Positions 29,930 through 40,316 are shown, counted from the stretch's first letter. The stretch: 64,000 nt of DNA from Rhodococcus sp. Leaf278 (GCF_001426085.1 NZ_LMRR01000012.1:189318-253317), one strand, 5' to 3'. Notes: generated by a model not told the origin, from the letters alone. Numbers and translations: made by a program.

Positions 29930-32194
29930 ATGGCAACGCTGGTGGATCGGCTCGATGACGTACTCGGAGCAGCGGCGGCGACCCCGCTCGCAGACACCTT
30001 CGGTATTCATACCGTCGAGGATCTGTTGCGGCACTACCCACATCGCTACATGACGCACGGTTCCGAGCTCGGCGAGAGCGAGCCCCCCGAGGGCGAGCAC
30101 ATCACCATCGTCGCCACGGTCGAGTCGGCGACGCTGCGCTCGATGAAGAATCGCAACGGCCAATTCCTCGCAGTCACGCTCGCCGCCGACGGCCAGCGGA
30201 TCGAGGCCACCTTCTTCAGCCCGCACAAGCTCAAACACGTGGTTGTGCCGGGTCGGCGGGGAATGTTCTCCGGCAAGGTGAAGTACTTCGGCAAGCGGTG
30301 GAATCTCACCCACCCCAGCTACGTCATCCTGGGCGGAGACGACAACGACGGAGCCGTCGTGCCCGCGGGTCGCATCGTCGGTGGCGGAACTTTGGCCGGT
30401 CTGGCCCGCGGTGCGGTCGACTCCTCGGGGTCCGTCGACATGTCGGTGTTCGATCGGGCATTCGTTCCCATCTATGCGGCCACCAAGGACGTCGAGAGTT
30501 GGACGTTCATGCGGTGCGTCCGGCAGGTTCTCGACCAACTCGACGACGTGACCGATCCGCTGCCCGAAGCGGTGCGACGAGAACGTGGACTCGTCGACAT
30601 CGACACCGCACTGCGGTCGGTCCATTTCCCCGACACTGCGCAGGACAAGGACTCCGCCCGCGAGCGGCTCAAGTTCGACGAGGCTCTCGCCGTACAGCTC
30701 GTCCTCGCGGACCGTCGGCGAGACGCATCCACCCGCGTGGCCGCGCGATGCCCGCCGATCACCGACGGCATCGCCGTCGAGTTCGATCGCCGGCTGCCAT
30801 TCGAATTGACGGCGGGTCAGCGCGACGTCGCAGCCGAGATCGCCAACGATCTGTCTGCACCACAGCCGATGTCGCGGCTGCTGCAGGGCGAGGTCGGCTC
30901 GGGCAAGACCATCGTCGCGTTGCGGGCGATGCTGCAGGTGATCGATGCCGGTCATCAGTGCGCGCTGCTGGCACCCACCGAGGTGCTCGCCTCCCAGCAT
31001 GCGCGGTCGATCAGGTCGATGCTCGGCAGTCTTGCCGCCGGTGGTGAGCTCGGATCGCACGAGCTCGCGACCAAGGTCGCTCTGCTGACCGGTTCGATGT
31101 CCACTGCGGCCAAGCGGTCCGCACTGCTCGACGCCGTGACCGGAGACGCCGGGATCGTGATCGGTACGCACGCCCTCATCGAGGATCGTGTGGAATTTCT
31201 CGATCTCGCGATGGTCGTCGTGGACGAACAACACCGATTCGGCGTCGAACAGCGAGATGCGTTGCGGGCCAAGGCTCGCGGCAACACCAGTCCGCACTTG
31301 CTCGTGATGACGGCAACACCGATTCCGCGCACCATCGCGATGTCGACGCTCGGCGACCTCGAAACGTCGGTACTGACGGAGCTTCCGCGTGGCCGGTCAC
31401 CGATCATCAGCAACGTAGTACCGGCCAGAGCCAAGCCCACGTGGGTGGATCGAGCGTGGCAACGCATCCGTGAGGAAGTCGCTGCTGGACGTCAGGCATA
31501 CGTGGTCTGCTCGAGGATCGGCGACGGCGACGACGCCGAGACGGGAAAGAAGAAGACGGCCTCGAAGTCCGACGACGGTCCCGAGACCACGGCCGCGGTG
31601 GACATGTACGACACCCTCCAGGCCGGCCCCATGCACGATCTTCGGGTCGGGTTGCTGCACGGGCGGCTCTCCGGTGACGACAAGGACATCACCATGTCCG
31701 AATTCAACTCCGGCGAGATCGACGTCCTCGTGTGTACGACGGTGGTCGAAGTGGGTGTCGACGTTCCCAATGCGACGGTCATGGTGATCATGGATGCCGA
31801 CCGCTTCGGAGTCAGTCAGCTGCACCAGTTGCGTGGTCGCATCGGTCGAGGCGGGCACCAGGGTCTGTGCATCATGATCAGCTACCTCAGCCCCATGGGC
31901 GGTTCGTTTGCTCGGCTCGAGGCGGTGGCCGCGACCAACGACGGCTTCGAGCTGGCAAAGTTGGACCTCGCCACCCGGCGAGAGGGCGATGTACTCGGGG
32001 CCGCACAGTCCGGCACGGTCAGCGGACTTCGGCTGCTGTCGTTCATCGACGACGAGGACATCATCGCCGACGCGCAGGACTGCGCGCGGACGTTGTTCGC
32101 ACGAGACCCGTCGTTGGCCAACGATCCAGGCATCGCGTCGATGATGCGGTCGGCCTGGCGATCCGACCGGGTCGACTACCTCCAGAAGTCCTGA
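29930..32194 (+). CDS. recG: ATP-dependent DNA helicase RecG
   Basis: Branch-migrating helicase for stalled replication forks and Holliday junctions, 754 residues. An N-terminal wedge/OB domain comes first (about 50-170). The RecA-like domain carries Walker A GEVGSGKT (Lys326) and the DEQH box (432-435; VVDEQHRFGVEQR). The second helicase domain has VVEVGVDVPNATVM and QLRGRIGRGG. A Lys-rich insertion (KKKTASKSDDGPET, about residue 540) is longer than in E. coli. ATG 29930, 12 bases after the DhaL-type gene. Confidence 0.97.
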   Translation: MATLVDRLDDVLGAAAATPLADTFGIHTVEDLLRHYPHRYMTHGSELGESEPPEGEHITIVATVESATLRSMKNRNGQFLAVTLAADGQRIEATFFSPHKLKHVVVPGRRGMFSGKVKYFGKRWNLTHPSYVILGGDDNDGAVVPAGRIVGGGTLAGLARGAVDSSGSVDMSVFDRAFVPIYAATKDVESWTFMRCVRQVLDQLDDVTDPLPEAVRRERGLVDIDTALRSVHFPDTAQDKDSARERLKFDEALAVQLVLADRRRDASTRVAARCPPITDGIAVEFDRRLPFELTAGQRDVAAEIANDLSAPQPMSRLLQGEVGSGKTIVALRAMLQVIDAGHQCALLAPTEVLASQHARSIRSMLGSLAAGGELGSHELATKVALLTGSMSTAAKRSALLDAVTGDAGIVIGTHALIEDRVEFLDLAMVVVDEQHRFGVEQRDALRAKARGNTSPHLLVMTATPIPRTIAMSTLGDLETSVLTELPRGRSPIISNVVPARAKPTWVDRAWQRIREEVAAGRQAYVVCSRIGDGDDAETGKKKTASKSDDGPETTAAVDMYDTLQAGPMHDLRVGLLHGRLSGDDKDITMSEFNSGEIDVLVCTTVVEVGVDVPNATVMVIMDADRFGVSQLHQLRGRIGRGGHQGLCIMISYLSPMGGSFARLEAVAATNDGFELAKLDLATRREGDVLGAAQSGTVSGLRLLSFIDDEDIIADAQDCARTLFARDPSLANDPGIASMMRSAWRSDRVDYLQKS

Positions 32195-32293
32195 CCGACC
32201 TCGAAACCTCCACTGCACCGTTTCAGTCGGCATAATCGAAGGATTCGTCCCGAATGGTGAGATCAGTACGCCTCGGAGGCCCATGCTGCCGGG

Positions 32294-32299
32294 TAAGTT
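32294..32299 (+). promoter_or_regulatory. -10 element of a predicted leaderless pyc transcript
   Basis: TAAGTT, six bases (GAGCCA), then ATG 32306, with no ribosome binding site. Confidence 0.65.
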
Positions 32300-32305
32300 G
32301 AGCCA

Positions 32306-35300
32306 ATGTTCTCCAAAGTTTTGGTTGCCAACCGCGGCGAGATCGCCATCCGTGCCTTCCGTGCTTCCTACGAACTCGGTGCCTCCACCGTTGCGGTGTT
32401 CCCGTTCGAGGACCGAAACTCGGTGCACCGGACGAAAGCCGACGAGGCATATCAGATCGGGGAGAAGGGCCATCCGGTACGGGCGTACCTCTCGGTCGAC
32501 GAGATCGTCGCCGCTGCCCAGCGGAGCGGTGCCGATGCGGTGTATCCCGGGTACGGATTCCTCTCCGAGAACCCGGATCTGGCCGCAGCGTGTGCCGAGG
32601 CCGGCATCACCTTCGTCGGTCCTTCCGCCGATGTACTCGAACTGACCGGCAACAAGGCACGCGCCATCGCGGCAGCGAAGGCCGCAGGACTTCCGGTTCT
32701 GGCGTCGTCGGAACCCTCGTCCGACATCGACGAGCTCGTTGCGGCGTCGGAGTCGATGACGTTCCCCCTGTTCGTCAAGGCGGTGGCGGGTGGCGGTGGC
32801 CGAGGGATGCGCCGCGTGGCCGAACCGGAGCAGTTACGTGAATCCATCGAAGCGGCTGCGCGCGAGGCGGAGTCGGCCTTCGGAGATGCGACGGTGTTCC
32901 TCGAGCAAGCCGTGATCGATCCGCGGCACATCGAGGTCCAGATACTCGCCGACGGCCAGGGCAATGTGGTGCACCTGTTCGAGCGTGACTGCAGCGTGCA
33001 GCGTCGGCACCAGAAGGTCATCGAATTGGCACCGGCACCGAACCTGCCTCCGGAATTGCGGGAGAGGATCTGCGCAGACGCCGTTGCCTTCGCCAAGCAG
33101 ATCAACTACTCCTGCGCCGGTACCGTGGAGTTTCTGCTCGATACTCGCGGCAATCACGTCTTCATCGAGATGAATCCGCGAATTCAGGTGGAGCACACCG
33201 TCACCGAAGAGGTGACCGATGTGGACCTGGTGCAGTCCCAGTTGCGGATCGCCTCGGGGGAGACGCTCGCAGACCTCGGTCTGCAGCAGGAGAACATCGT
33301 GTTGCGCGGTGCGGCGTTGCAGTGCCGCATCACCACCGAGGATCCAGCGAACGGCTTTCGGCCCGACGTCGGCCGCATCACCGCCTACCGCACTCCGGGC
33401 GGTGCCGGGGTTCGCCTCGACGGCGGGACCACGCTGGGCGCGGAGGTCGGCGCGTACTTCGATTCCATGCTCGTCAAGCTCACGTGCCGTGGCCGTGATT
33501 TCGACACCGCCGTGGCACGGGCTCGACGTGCAGTGGCAGAGTTCAGGATTCGCGGCGTCGCGACGAACATCCCGTTCCTGCAAGCGGTTCTGGTCGACCC
33601 CGACTTCACCGCAGGCCGGGTCACCACTTCGTTCATCGAGGAACGGCCGGAGCTGCTGACCTCGCGCTCGTCGGGTGACCGTGGCACCAAGATTCTCACT
33701 TATCTGGCCGACGTGACGGTCAACAAGCCGCACGGTGAGCGTCCGTCCCCGGTGTACCCACACGACAAACTCCCTGCGGTCGACTTCTCCGCGCCGATTC
33801 CCGACGGCTCGCGTCAGCGGTTGCTCGCCCTCGGGCCCGAGGGTTTTGCTCGAGATCTGCGCAACCAGAAGGCACTCGGCGTCACCGACACCACCTTCCG
33901 TGACGCGCACCAATCCTTGTTGGCCACCCGGGTGCGCACGAGTGGTTTGCTCGGCGTGGCCCCGTACGTAGCGCGTACGACGCCGCAGTTGCTCTCCATC
34001 GAGGCGTGGGGCGGTGCGACATACGATGTGGCGCTGCGGTTCCTGCACGAGGATCCGTGGGAACGACTTGCAAGTCTGCGAGAAGCCGTCCCCAACATCG
34101 CAATTCAGATGCTGCTGCGTGGCAGGAACACCGTCGGCTACACGCCGTACCCGGAGAAGGTGACGCGCAGTTTCGTCGCCGAGGCCACCGACACCGGAAT
34201 CGACATCTTCCGCATCTTCGACGCTCTCAACAATGTCGATCAGATGCGGCCCGCAATCGATGCGGTGCGCGAAACCGGAACTGCGCTGGCCGAAGTGGCG
34301 CTGAGCTACACCGGGGACCTGTCCAACCCGAACGAAGACCTGTACACGCTCGACTACTACTTGAAGTTGGCCGAGCAGATCGTGGAGGCGGGAGCGCACG
34401 TACTCGCCATCAAGGACATGGCTGGACTGCTGCGCGCCCCCGCGGCCAAGACGTTGGTGACGGCGCTACGGTCGAATTTCGATCTGCCCGTGCATGTGCA
34501 TACGCACGACACCCCCGGTGGTCAGTTGGCCACGTACTTGGCCGCGTGGGAGGCCGGTGCCGATGCCGTCGACGGTGCCAGTGCAGCGATGGCCGGAACC
34601 ACCAGTCAGCCCGCGTTGTCGGCGATCGTCGCGGCGGCGGCCCACACCGATCGGGACACCGGGCTGGATCTGCAGGCCGTCTGCGATCTCGAGCCCTACT
34701 GGGAGGCCGTGCGAAAGGTGTACGCGCCCTTCGAGTCCGGACTGCCGGCACCGACCGGGCGCGTCTACACCCACGAGATCCCCGGCGGGCAACTCTCCAA
34801 TTTGCGGCAGCAGGCCATTTCGCTCGGACTCGGTGATCGGTTCGAGACCGTCGAGGCCAATTACGCAGCAGCAGACCGGATGTTGGGCCGTTTGACCAAG
34901 GTGACGCCCAGCTCGAAGGTCGTCGGCGATCTGGCCTTGGCTCTGGTCGGTGCGGGTGCATCGGCCGAAGAGTTCGCCGAAGATCCGAGTCGATACGACA
35001 TCCCCGATTCGGTGATCGGATTCCTTCGTGGCGATCTGGGAACTCCTGCAGGTGGCTGGCCCGAGCCGTTGCGCACCAAGGCTCTCGAAGGCCGAGGTGC
35101 GGGCAAGCCGGTGACGCCCCTGACCGACGAGGACGAGAAGAATCTCGACGGCACGTCGGCGCAACGCCGTACGACTCTCAACCGCCTGCTCTTTCCCGGG
35201 CCGACGGCGGAACTCGAGGCACACCGCGAGAAGTACGGCGATACGACCCGGTTGTCGGCCAACCAGTTCTTCTACGGGCTGCGTCAAGGCGAAGAACATC

Positions 35301-35722
35301 GCGTCACCTTGGAGAAGGGAGTCGAACTGCTCATCGGGCTCGAAGCCATCTCCGATCCCGACGAGCGCGGCATGCGCACCGTCATGTGCATTCTCAACGG
35401 TCAGCTGCGACCGGTGTCGGTGCGCGATCGGTCCATCTCGAGCGAGGTGCCGACGGTCGAGAAGGCGGACCGCTCTAACTCCGGTCACATCCCGGCACCG
35501 TTCGCCGGCGTCGTGACCCTGTCCGTCGAAGAGGGGCAGAAGATTTCGGCCGGTGACACCATCGCCACCATCGAGGCGATGAAGATGGAGGCGGCGATCA
35601 CCGCTCCTCGCGGTGGCACAGTGACCCGGTTGGCGATCTCCGGCGTTCAGCAGGTCGAAGGTGGCGATCTGCTCGTCGTCGTCGGTGGGGGGTCGACGGG
35701 CGAAGAGGCCGGGAGCGAATGA
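32306..35722 (+). CDS. pyc: Pyruvate carboxylase
   Basis: Biotin-dependent ATP-driven carboxylation of pyruvate to oxaloacetate (anaplerosis). A single 1138-residue chain. The biotin carboxylase domain (about 1-450) has the ATP-grasp loop KAVAGGGGRGMRR. The carboxyltransferase TIM barrel (about 520-800) opens with TDTTFRDAHQSLLATRVR. An allosteric/tetramerisation domain and a C-terminal biotinyl domain follow, with the biotin lysine Lys1093 in EAMKMEAAI. rsmD overlaps the stop by four bases. Confidence 0.97.
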   Translation: MFSKVLVANRGEIAIRAFRASYELGASTVAVFPFEDRNSVHRTKADEAYQIGEKGHPVRAYLSVDEIVAAAQRSGADAVYPGYGFLSENPDLAAACAEAGITFVGPSADVLELTGNKARAIAAAKAAGLPVLASSEPSSDIDELVAASESMTFPLFVKAVAGGGGRGMRRVAEPEQLRESIEAAAREAESAFGDATVFLEQAVIDPRHIEVQILADGQGNVVHLFERDCSVQRRHQKVIELAPAPNLPPELRERICADAVAFAKQINYSCAGTVEFLLDTRGNHVFIEMNPRIQVEHTVTEEVTDVDLVQSQLRIASGETLADLGLQQENIVLRGAALQCRITTEDPANGFRPDVGRITAYRTPGGAGVRLDGGTTLGAEVGAYFDSMLVKLTCRGRDFDTAVARARRAVAEFRIRGVATNIPFLQAVLVDPDFTAGRVTTSFIEERPELLTSRSSGDRGTKILTYLADVTVNKPHGERPSPVYPHDKLPAVDFSAPIPDGSRQRLLALGPEGFARDLRNQKALGVTDTTFRDAHQSLLATRVRTSGLLGVAPYVARTTPQLLSIEAWGGATYDVALRFLHEDPWERLASLREAVPNIAIQMLLRGRNTVGYTPYPEKVTRSFVAEATDTGIDIFRIFDALNNVDQMRPAIDAVRETGTALAEVALSYTGDLSNPNEDLYTLDYYLKLAEQIVEAGAHVLAIKDMAGLLRAPAAKTLVTALRSNFDLPVHVHTHDTPGGQLATYLAAWEAGADAVDGASAAMAGTTSQPALSAIVAAAAHTDRDTGLDLQAVCDLEPYWEAVRKVYAPFESGLPAPTGRVYTHEIPGGQLSNLRQQAISLGLGDRFETVEANYAAADRMLGRLTKVTPSSKVVGDLALALVGAGASAEEFAEDPSRYDIPDSVIGFLRGDLGTPAGGWPEPLRTKALEGRGAGKPVTPLTDEDEKNLDGTSAQRRTTLNRLLFPGPTAELEAHREKYGDTTRLSANQFFYGLRQGEEHRVTLEKGVELLIGLEAISDPDERGMRTVMCILNGQLRPVSVRDRSISSEVPTVEKADRSNSGHIPAPFAGVVTLSVEEGQKISAGDTIATIEAMKMEAAITAPRGGTVTRLAISGVQQVEGGDLLVVVGGGSTGEEAGSE

Positions 35723-36273
35723 CGCGGATCGTGGCGGGTGTGGCAGGGGGGCGACGGCTCGCGGTCCCGGGCCAGGGCACCCGCCCGACTTCCGAGCGGG
35801 TGCGGGAGGCTCTGTTCAGCTCGCTGGAGAGCCGGATGGACCTCGACGGTGCAGCGGTTCTCGATCTGTTCGCCGGCTCGGGGGCGCTCGGGCTCGAAGC
35901 GCTCTCGCGTGGTGCATCGTCGGCAGTGTTGGTCGAGTCCGATGCGCGAGCGGCAGCGGTGGTGCGCCGGAACATCGATTCGGTCGGGCTGCCCGGAGCG
36001 TCGGTCAAGTGCGCACCGGTCGCCTCGGTATTGGCGGGGTCACCGGACGCGGAATACGACCTGGTGCTCGCCGACCCGCCGTATGCGGTCACCGACAGCG
36101 CGGTGACGGGTCTGCTGGACAGGCTCGTCACCGGGGGATGGCTGGCATCCGATGCCGTGGTCGTACTCGAGCGATCCTCGCGGTCGCCCGAGACCGAGTG
36201 GCCGGAGGGTCTGGTAGCGGAGAAGTCGAAGAAGTACGGCGAGAGTCGAATCGAGATCGCAGCGCGCTCGTAG
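35719..36273 (+). CDS. rsmD: 16S rRNA (guanine(966)-N2)-methyltransferase
   Basis: A SAM-dependent methyltransferase that modifies G966 of 16S rRNA. It has 184 residues, with the N-terminal TRIVAGVAGGRRL segment, SAM motif VLDLFAGSGALGLEALSRGA and the catalytic DPPY (LADPPYAV). The ATG overlaps the pyc stop (ATGA). coaD follows after 35 bases, the widely conserved rsmD-coaD pair. Confidence 0.96.
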   Translation: MTRIVAGVAGGRRLAVPGQGTRPTSERVREALFSSLESRMDLDGAAVLDLFAGSGALGLEALSRGASSAVLVESDARAAAVVRRNIDSVGLPGASVKCAPVASVLAGSPDAEYDLVLADPPYAVTDSAVTGLLDRLVTGGWLASDAVVVLERSSRSPETEWPEGLVAEKSKKYGESRIEIAARS

Positions 36274-36296
36274 CGATCGAATCCATGCTCGGCTGA

Positions 36297-36302
36297 TAAG
36301 TT
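36297..36302 (+). promoter_or_regulatory. -10 element of a predicted leaderless coaD transcript
   Basis: TAAGTT, six bases (CGCGGC), then ATG 36309, with no ribosome binding site in the 35-base rsmD-coaD gap. Confidence 0.6.
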
Positions 36303-36308
36303 CGCGGC

Positions 36309-36797
36309 ATGACTGGCGCACTGTGTCCTGGATCCTTCGACCCGGTGACCAACGGTCATCTGGACATCTTCGAACGAGCGGCGGCCGCCTTCGACGAGGT
36401 CGTGGTCACCGTCATGGTGAACAAGAGCAAGAAGGGCATGTTCACCGTCGACGAGCGAATCGAGATGCTCGAGGTCGCGACGGAGCATCTGCCCAACGTC
36501 AGGATCGGATCCTGGTACGGCCTACTGGTCGATTACGCACGGCAAGAAGGCTTTTCGGCGATAGTGAAAGGTCTGCGCAGCTCGGTCGATTTCGACTACG
36601 AGTTGCAGATGGCGCAGATGAATCGCACCCTCACCGGGGTGGACACGCTGTTCCTGCCGGCGAATCCCGCGCACAGCTTTCTGTCCAGTTCGCTGATCAA
36701 GGAAGTCGCGACCTTCGGAGGGGACGTCACCGGGATGCTCCCATCTTTCGTTCAGGACCGATTGACCGCTCGCATCGCCGAGCGGGCAGCAGACTAG
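36309..36797 (+). CDS. coaD: Phosphopantetheine adenylyltransferase
   Basis: Transfers AMP to 4'-phosphopantetheine, the penultimate step of coenzyme A synthesis. It has 162 residues. The nucleotidyltransferase motif TNGH (14-17, within [18 protein letters not shown]) and the C-terminal [15 protein letters not shown] segment are intact. It ends 135 bases before sepIVA; in M. tuberculosis these two genes are separated by the PDIM/PGL lipid locus. Confidence 0.97.
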   Translation: MTGALCPGSFDPVTNGHLDIFERAAAAFDEVVVTVMVNKSKKGMFTVDERIEMLEVATEHLPNVRIGSWYGLLVDYARQEGFSAIVKGLRSSVDFDYELQMAQMNRTLTGVDTLFLPANPAHSFLSSSLIKEVATFGGDVTGMLPSFVQDRLTARIAERAAD

Positions 36798-36932
36798 TTC
36801 CAGAAGCGACACACCGGGCGGGTATAGCGCAGACACGCACATCGGCAGGCAGACTGAGCAGCGCAGCACTGTGCGTCTCGGTCGCTCCGCGGTCGGCACG
36901 TGCAGTGGCAGATTCGACGATTGGGGTAACCG

Positions 36933-37721
36933 GTGTACCGCGTATTCGAGGCGCTCGACGAGCTCGTCGCCATTGTCGAGGAGGCGCGCGGCGTTCCGAT
37001 GACCGCCGGATGCGTCGTTCCGCGCGGCGATGTCCTGGAACTGCTCGACGATGTTCGTGACGCCATCCCCGGCGAGCTCGACGACGCGCAGGACGTTCTG
37101 GACCATCGCGACAAGCTGGTGGGCGATGCCCGGGCCACGGCGGAGAAGACGGTCGGAACCGCCAACGCCGAAGCCCAGGACACCGTCGAGAACGCGCGGG
37201 ATTCTGCCGATCGCATCCTCGCCGATGCCAAGGCGCACGCAGACCGCATGGTGTCCGAGGCGTCGGCGCATGCCGAGCAACTCGTGGCCGATGCCGAAGC
37301 AGAAGCAGAGCGGACGGTACTCGAGGGCCAGCGTGAGTACGAGGAACTGACCGTTCGAGCCCGCACCGAAGCCGACCGAATGATCGAGTCCGGCACGATG
37401 TCGTACGAGCGATCGGTTGCCGACGGCACCGCCGAACAGAATCGGTTGGTGTCTCAGACCGAGGTGGTGCAGGCCGCGCACGCCGAGTCGGCGCGAGTGA
37501 TCGACAGCGCTCACGCGGAGTCCGATCGAATGCGCAGTGAGTGCGACGTCTACGTCGACACCAAACTCGCGGAGTTCGAGGAGTTCCTCAGCGGCACCAT
37601 TCGTTCCGTCGGCCGCGGTCGTCAGCAACTTCGAACCGGTTCCGGTGTCCCGGAATACGGCAGCGAGCCGTACGGCGAACCCTCGTACGGAAGCCAGGAA
37701 GGCCGTCGCAGCCGACACTGA
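36933..37721 (+). CDS. sepIVA: DivIVA-domain coiled-coil septation protein (SepIVA-like)
   Basis: A 262-residue protein. A short DivIVA-like N terminus (MYRVFEALDELVAIVEEARG) is followed by a long Ala/Glu/Asp-rich coiled coil (about 55-225) and a Tyr/Gly/Ser-rich polar tail (SEPYGEPSYGSQEG). It matches mycobacterial SepIVA, a cytosolic factor for septation and polar growth. It has no membrane segment. The GTG at 36933 has no clear ribosome binding site; TAACCG just before it is a poor -10. It stands immediately upstream of yceD-rpmF-rnc. Confidence 0.88.
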   Translation: MYRVFEALDELVAIVEEARGVPMTAGCVVPRGDVLELLDDVRDAIPGELDDAQDVLDHRDKLVGDARATAEKTVGTANAEAQDTVENARDSADRILADAKAHADRMVSEASAHAEQLVADAEAEAERTVLEGQREYEELTVRARTEADRMIESGTMSYERSVADGTAEQNRLVSQTEVVQAAHAESARVIDSAHAESDRMRSECDVYVDTKLAEFEEFLSGTIRSVGRGRQQLRTGSGVPEYGSEPYGEPSYGSQEGRRSRH

Positions 37722-37811
37722 GGGCGATGATTTGCCCTCGTATGCACGCATGCGTATCGTTGTGGGGTTGCTTACCGACGGTAGGCATATCGACAGTAAG
37801 GAAGAACAGCC

Positions 37812-38420
37812 GTGCCCCCGCCCAAGAGAACGACCCGTCCTGAACTGGACGACGGATTCGTTCTGGACATCCTCAACCTCGGTCGTCGACCCGGGTCGAC
37901 GAAGACCGTCGAGCGGACGGTTCCGGCTCCTTCCCGAATCGGCCTCGATGCAATCGCCATCGAAGCCGGAGTCCCGGTCTCGCTCGACCTGCAACTGCAG
38001 GCGGTATCGGAGGGCGTTCTCGTCACCGGTTCCGTACGAGCTGCCACTGCCGGCGAATGCACGCGGTGCCTCGATCCGGTCAGCGGCAACGTCGACGTCT
38101 ACTTGACCGAGCTGTTCGCTTACCCGAACAGCATCACCGAGGAGACCACGGATGCGGACGAGATTCACCGCATCGTCGACGACCTGATAGACCTCGAACC
38201 CGTCATCGTCGACGCGGTCGGTCTGGAGCTTCCACTCCACCCCGTCTGCAGTGACGAGTGCGAGGGATTGTGCCCAGAATGCGGCGTTCGCCTGGCGATT
38301 GCTGAATCCGGCCACAGTCACGATACAATTGATCCTCGCTGGGCTGGACTTGCAGCCAAATTTGGCGTGGATCCAGAACCGAGCACAGAACTTGTGAACA
38401 ACGAAGCCGAGGAGAAGTAA
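37812..38420 (+). CDS. yceD: YceD/DUF177-family protein
   Basis: A 202-residue DUF177 protein, a family almost always encoded beside rpmF and implicated in 23S rRNA or ribosome large-subunit accumulation. An N-terminal [14 protein letters not shown] and a C-terminal Cys cluster (Cys-x3-Cys-x3-Cys-x2-Cys; [17 protein letters not shown]), probably zinc-binding, are visible. The GTG at 37812 follows AAGGAAG. The stop abuts the rpmF start without a gap. Confidence 0.92.
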   Translation: MPPPKRTTRPELDDGFVLDILNLGRRPGSTKTVERTVPAPSRIGLDAIAIEAGVPVSLDLQLQAVSEGVLVTGSVRAATAGECTRCLDPVSGNVDVYLTELFAYPNSITEETTDADEIHRIVDDLIDLEPVIVDAVGLELPLHPVCSDECEGLCPECGVRLAIAESGHSHDTIDPRWAGLAAKFGVDPEPSTELVNNEAEEK

Positions 38421-38603
38421 GTGGCTGTCCCGAAGCGCAAAATGTCGCGTTCCAACACGAGGTCGCGTCGTGCACAGTGGAAAACCACTGCGCCCACCCT
38501 CGTGACGTGCCCCAACCGTGGTTGCGGCGAGAAGACCTTGCCCCACATCGCGTGCCCTTCGTGCGGTACCTACAAGGGCCGCCAGGTCGTCGCAGCGGTC
38601 TGA
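38421..38603 (+). CDS. rpmF: 50S ribosomal protein L32
   Basis: A 60-residue ribosomal protein beginning [20 protein letters not shown]. The four zinc-ligand cysteines are Cys30, Cys35, Cys45 and Cys48. The GTG start directly follows the yceD TAA, and its ribosome binding site (GAGGAGAAG) lies in the last yceD codons. Placed in the conserved yceD-rpmF-rnc order. Confidence 0.97.
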   Translation: MAVPKRKMSRSNTRSRRAQWKTTAPTLVTCPNRGCGEKTLPHIACPSCGTYKGRQVVAAV

Positions 38604-38614
38604 TTCCCGCTCCT

Positions 38615-39412
38615 GTGACCAACGAAGTAGTGGATCGACACAACAACGATTCGCAGAAGAATAGTTCTACTGCCGTCAGCGGCGGGGACGACCGAGAGTC
38701 GCTCCTCGCCGCTATCGGTGTTTCTGTGTCGGAACCGCTGTTGACTCTGGCTCTGACGCATCGATCGTTCGCCTACGAGCACGGTGGTCTTCCCACCAAC
38801 GAGCGCCTCGAGTTCCTGGGCGATTCGGTGCTCGGACTGGCGGTGACGGAGCACCTCTATGCGGTGCATCCCACCAAGTCCGAGGGCCAGCTGGCCAAAA
38901 TTCGGGCAAGTGTGGTGAACATGCATGCCTTGGCGGAAGTAGCGCGCGGTCTCGGTGACGGCGGTCTGGGTCGGCATCTTCTGCTCGGCAAGGGCGAGGA
39001 GCAGACCGGCGGACGCGACAAGCCGAGCATCCTGGCCGATGGCATGGAGTCGATGCTGGGTGCGATTCACCTGCAACACGGCATCGACGTTGCCCGCACC
39101 GTCGTTCTGACGCTGTTCGCCGGCCTCCTGGACCGCGCCCCCAAGCTCGGTGCAGGCCTGGACTGGAAGACGAGCCTGCAGGAACTGACTGCAGAACTTG
39201 CCCTCGGCGTTCCCGCGTACGAGATCGCGTCCACCGGACCCGATCACGACAAAGAATTCACTGCCACCGTGTTGATCGGCGGACTTCCCCGGGGTGTCGG
39301 AGTCGGCCGCTCGAAGAAGGAAGCCGAGCAGAAAGCCGCCAGTCTGGCGTGGAATACGCTGTCGGGCAACGACATTGCTGTCGTCGACGCGTCCTCGACC
39401 GACCCTTCCTGA
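38615..39412 (+). CDS. rnc: Ribonuclease III
   Basis: Double-strand-specific endoribonuclease for rRNA processing, 265 residues from GTG 38615. The catalytic signature NERLEFLGD (62-70) and a C-terminal double-stranded RNA-binding domain (about 190-260; [31 protein letters not shown]) are present. The polar first 30 residues ([19 protein letters not shown]) are poorly conserved, so a slightly later start is possible. The stop overlaps mutM by one base (TGATG). Confidence 0.95.
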   Translation: MTNEVVDRHNNDSQKNSSTAVSGGDDRESLLAAIGVSVSEPLLTLALTHRSFAYEHGGLPTNERLEFLGDSVLGLAVTEHLYAVHPTKSEGQLAKIRASVVNMHALAEVARGLGDGGLGRHLLLGKGEEQTGGRDKPSILADGMESMLGAIHLQHGIDVARTVVLTLFAGLLDRAPKLGAGLDWKTSLQELTAELALGVPAYEIASTGPDHDKEFTATVLIGGLPRGVGVGRSKKEAEQKAASLAWNTLSGNDIAVVDASSTDPS

Positions 39413-40278
39413 TGCCTGAACTACCCGAGGTCGAAGTCGTCAGGCTCGGTCTCGAATCGCATGTGGTGGGCAAGACCATCGACGCGGTGGAGGTACTGCA
39501 CCCCCGTGCCGTGCGTCGACACGACCTCGGTGGTCTCGATCTGATCGGTCAATTGCGTGGTCAGCGCATCTCCTCGGCCCGGCGCCGTGGGAAGTACCTG
39601 TGGCTGGTGATGGAGCCTGGTGACTTCGCCACCGTCGTGCATCTGGGTATGAGTGGACAGATGCTGGTGCAACCACCGTCCGCGCCGGACGAGAAGCATC
39701 TGCGGATTCGGGCACGACTCGACGACGGCACCGATCTTCGGTTCGTCGACCAGCGAACATTCGGCGGCTGGGCTCTTGCCCCGATCGTGACGGTGAACGG
39801 CACACCGGTACCCGAACCGGTGGCGCACATCGCGCGAGACCCAATCGACCCGCTGTTCGACGCTGAATCCGTGGTGAACGTGTTGCGCGGCAAGCACACC
39901 GAGATCAAGCGGGCTCTCCTCGATCAAACCGTCCTGTCGGGCGTGGGCAACATCTACGCGGACGAGGCTTTGTGGCGGGCCAAGATTCACGGCAACCGCA
40001 TCGCGGAAACATTGACTCGGCCTGCTCTTCGTCGACTACTGACCGCCGTGCACGCGGTGATGGGGGAGGCCCTGGCGCAGGGGGGTACCTCGTTCGATGC
40101 GTTGTACGTCAACGTCAACGGACAGTCCGGCTACTTCGACAGGTCGCTCGATGCCTACGGGCAGGAAGGTCTACCCTGCTCCCGCTGCGGGGCACCGATC
40201 AGGCGTGAAAAGTTCATGAATCGCTCCTCTTTCAGCTGCCCCACCTGCCAGCCGCGACCCCGACACATCCGGACCTGA
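39412..40278 (+). CDS. mutM: Formamidopyrimidine-DNA glycosylase
   Basis: Removes 8-oxoguanine and FaPy lesions (bifunctional glycosylase/AP lyase). It has 288 residues. The catalytic N terminus PELPEVE (Pro2, Glu3) fixes the ATG at 39412. The helix-two-turn-helix ([14 protein letters not shown]) and a C-terminal zinc finger (CSRC and CPTC) are present. It overlaps rnc by one base; the rnc-mutM pair is conserved in Mycobacteriales. Confidence 0.97.
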   Translation: MPELPEVEVVRLGLESHVVGKTIDAVEVLHPRAVRRHDLGGLDLIGQLRGQRISSARRRGKYLWLVMEPGDFATVVHLGMSGQMLVQPPSAPDEKHLRIRARLDDGTDLRFVDQRTFGGWALAPIVTVNGTPVPEPVAHIARDPIDPLFDAESVVNVLRGKHTEIKRALLDQTVLSGVGNIYADEALWRAKIHGNRIAETLTRPALRRLLTAVHAVMGEALAQGGTSFDALYVNVNGQSGYFDRSLDAYGQEGLPCSRCGAPIRREKFMNRSSFSCPTCQPRPRHIRT

Positions 40279-40316
40279 CAGCGAACAGGCCATTCCGCAG
40301 GATCTGCACCACCGCC

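Noticed and set aside
29612..31297. 561-codon antisense open frame opposite recG
   Set aside because: Shadow of the recG frame; low-complexity His/Arg/Asp composition and no motifs.
36522..38546. 674-codon antisense open frame across coaD, sepIVA and yceD
   Set aside because: It runs opposite three recognised genes and through their intergenic spaces, with no family similarity and no ribosome binding site.
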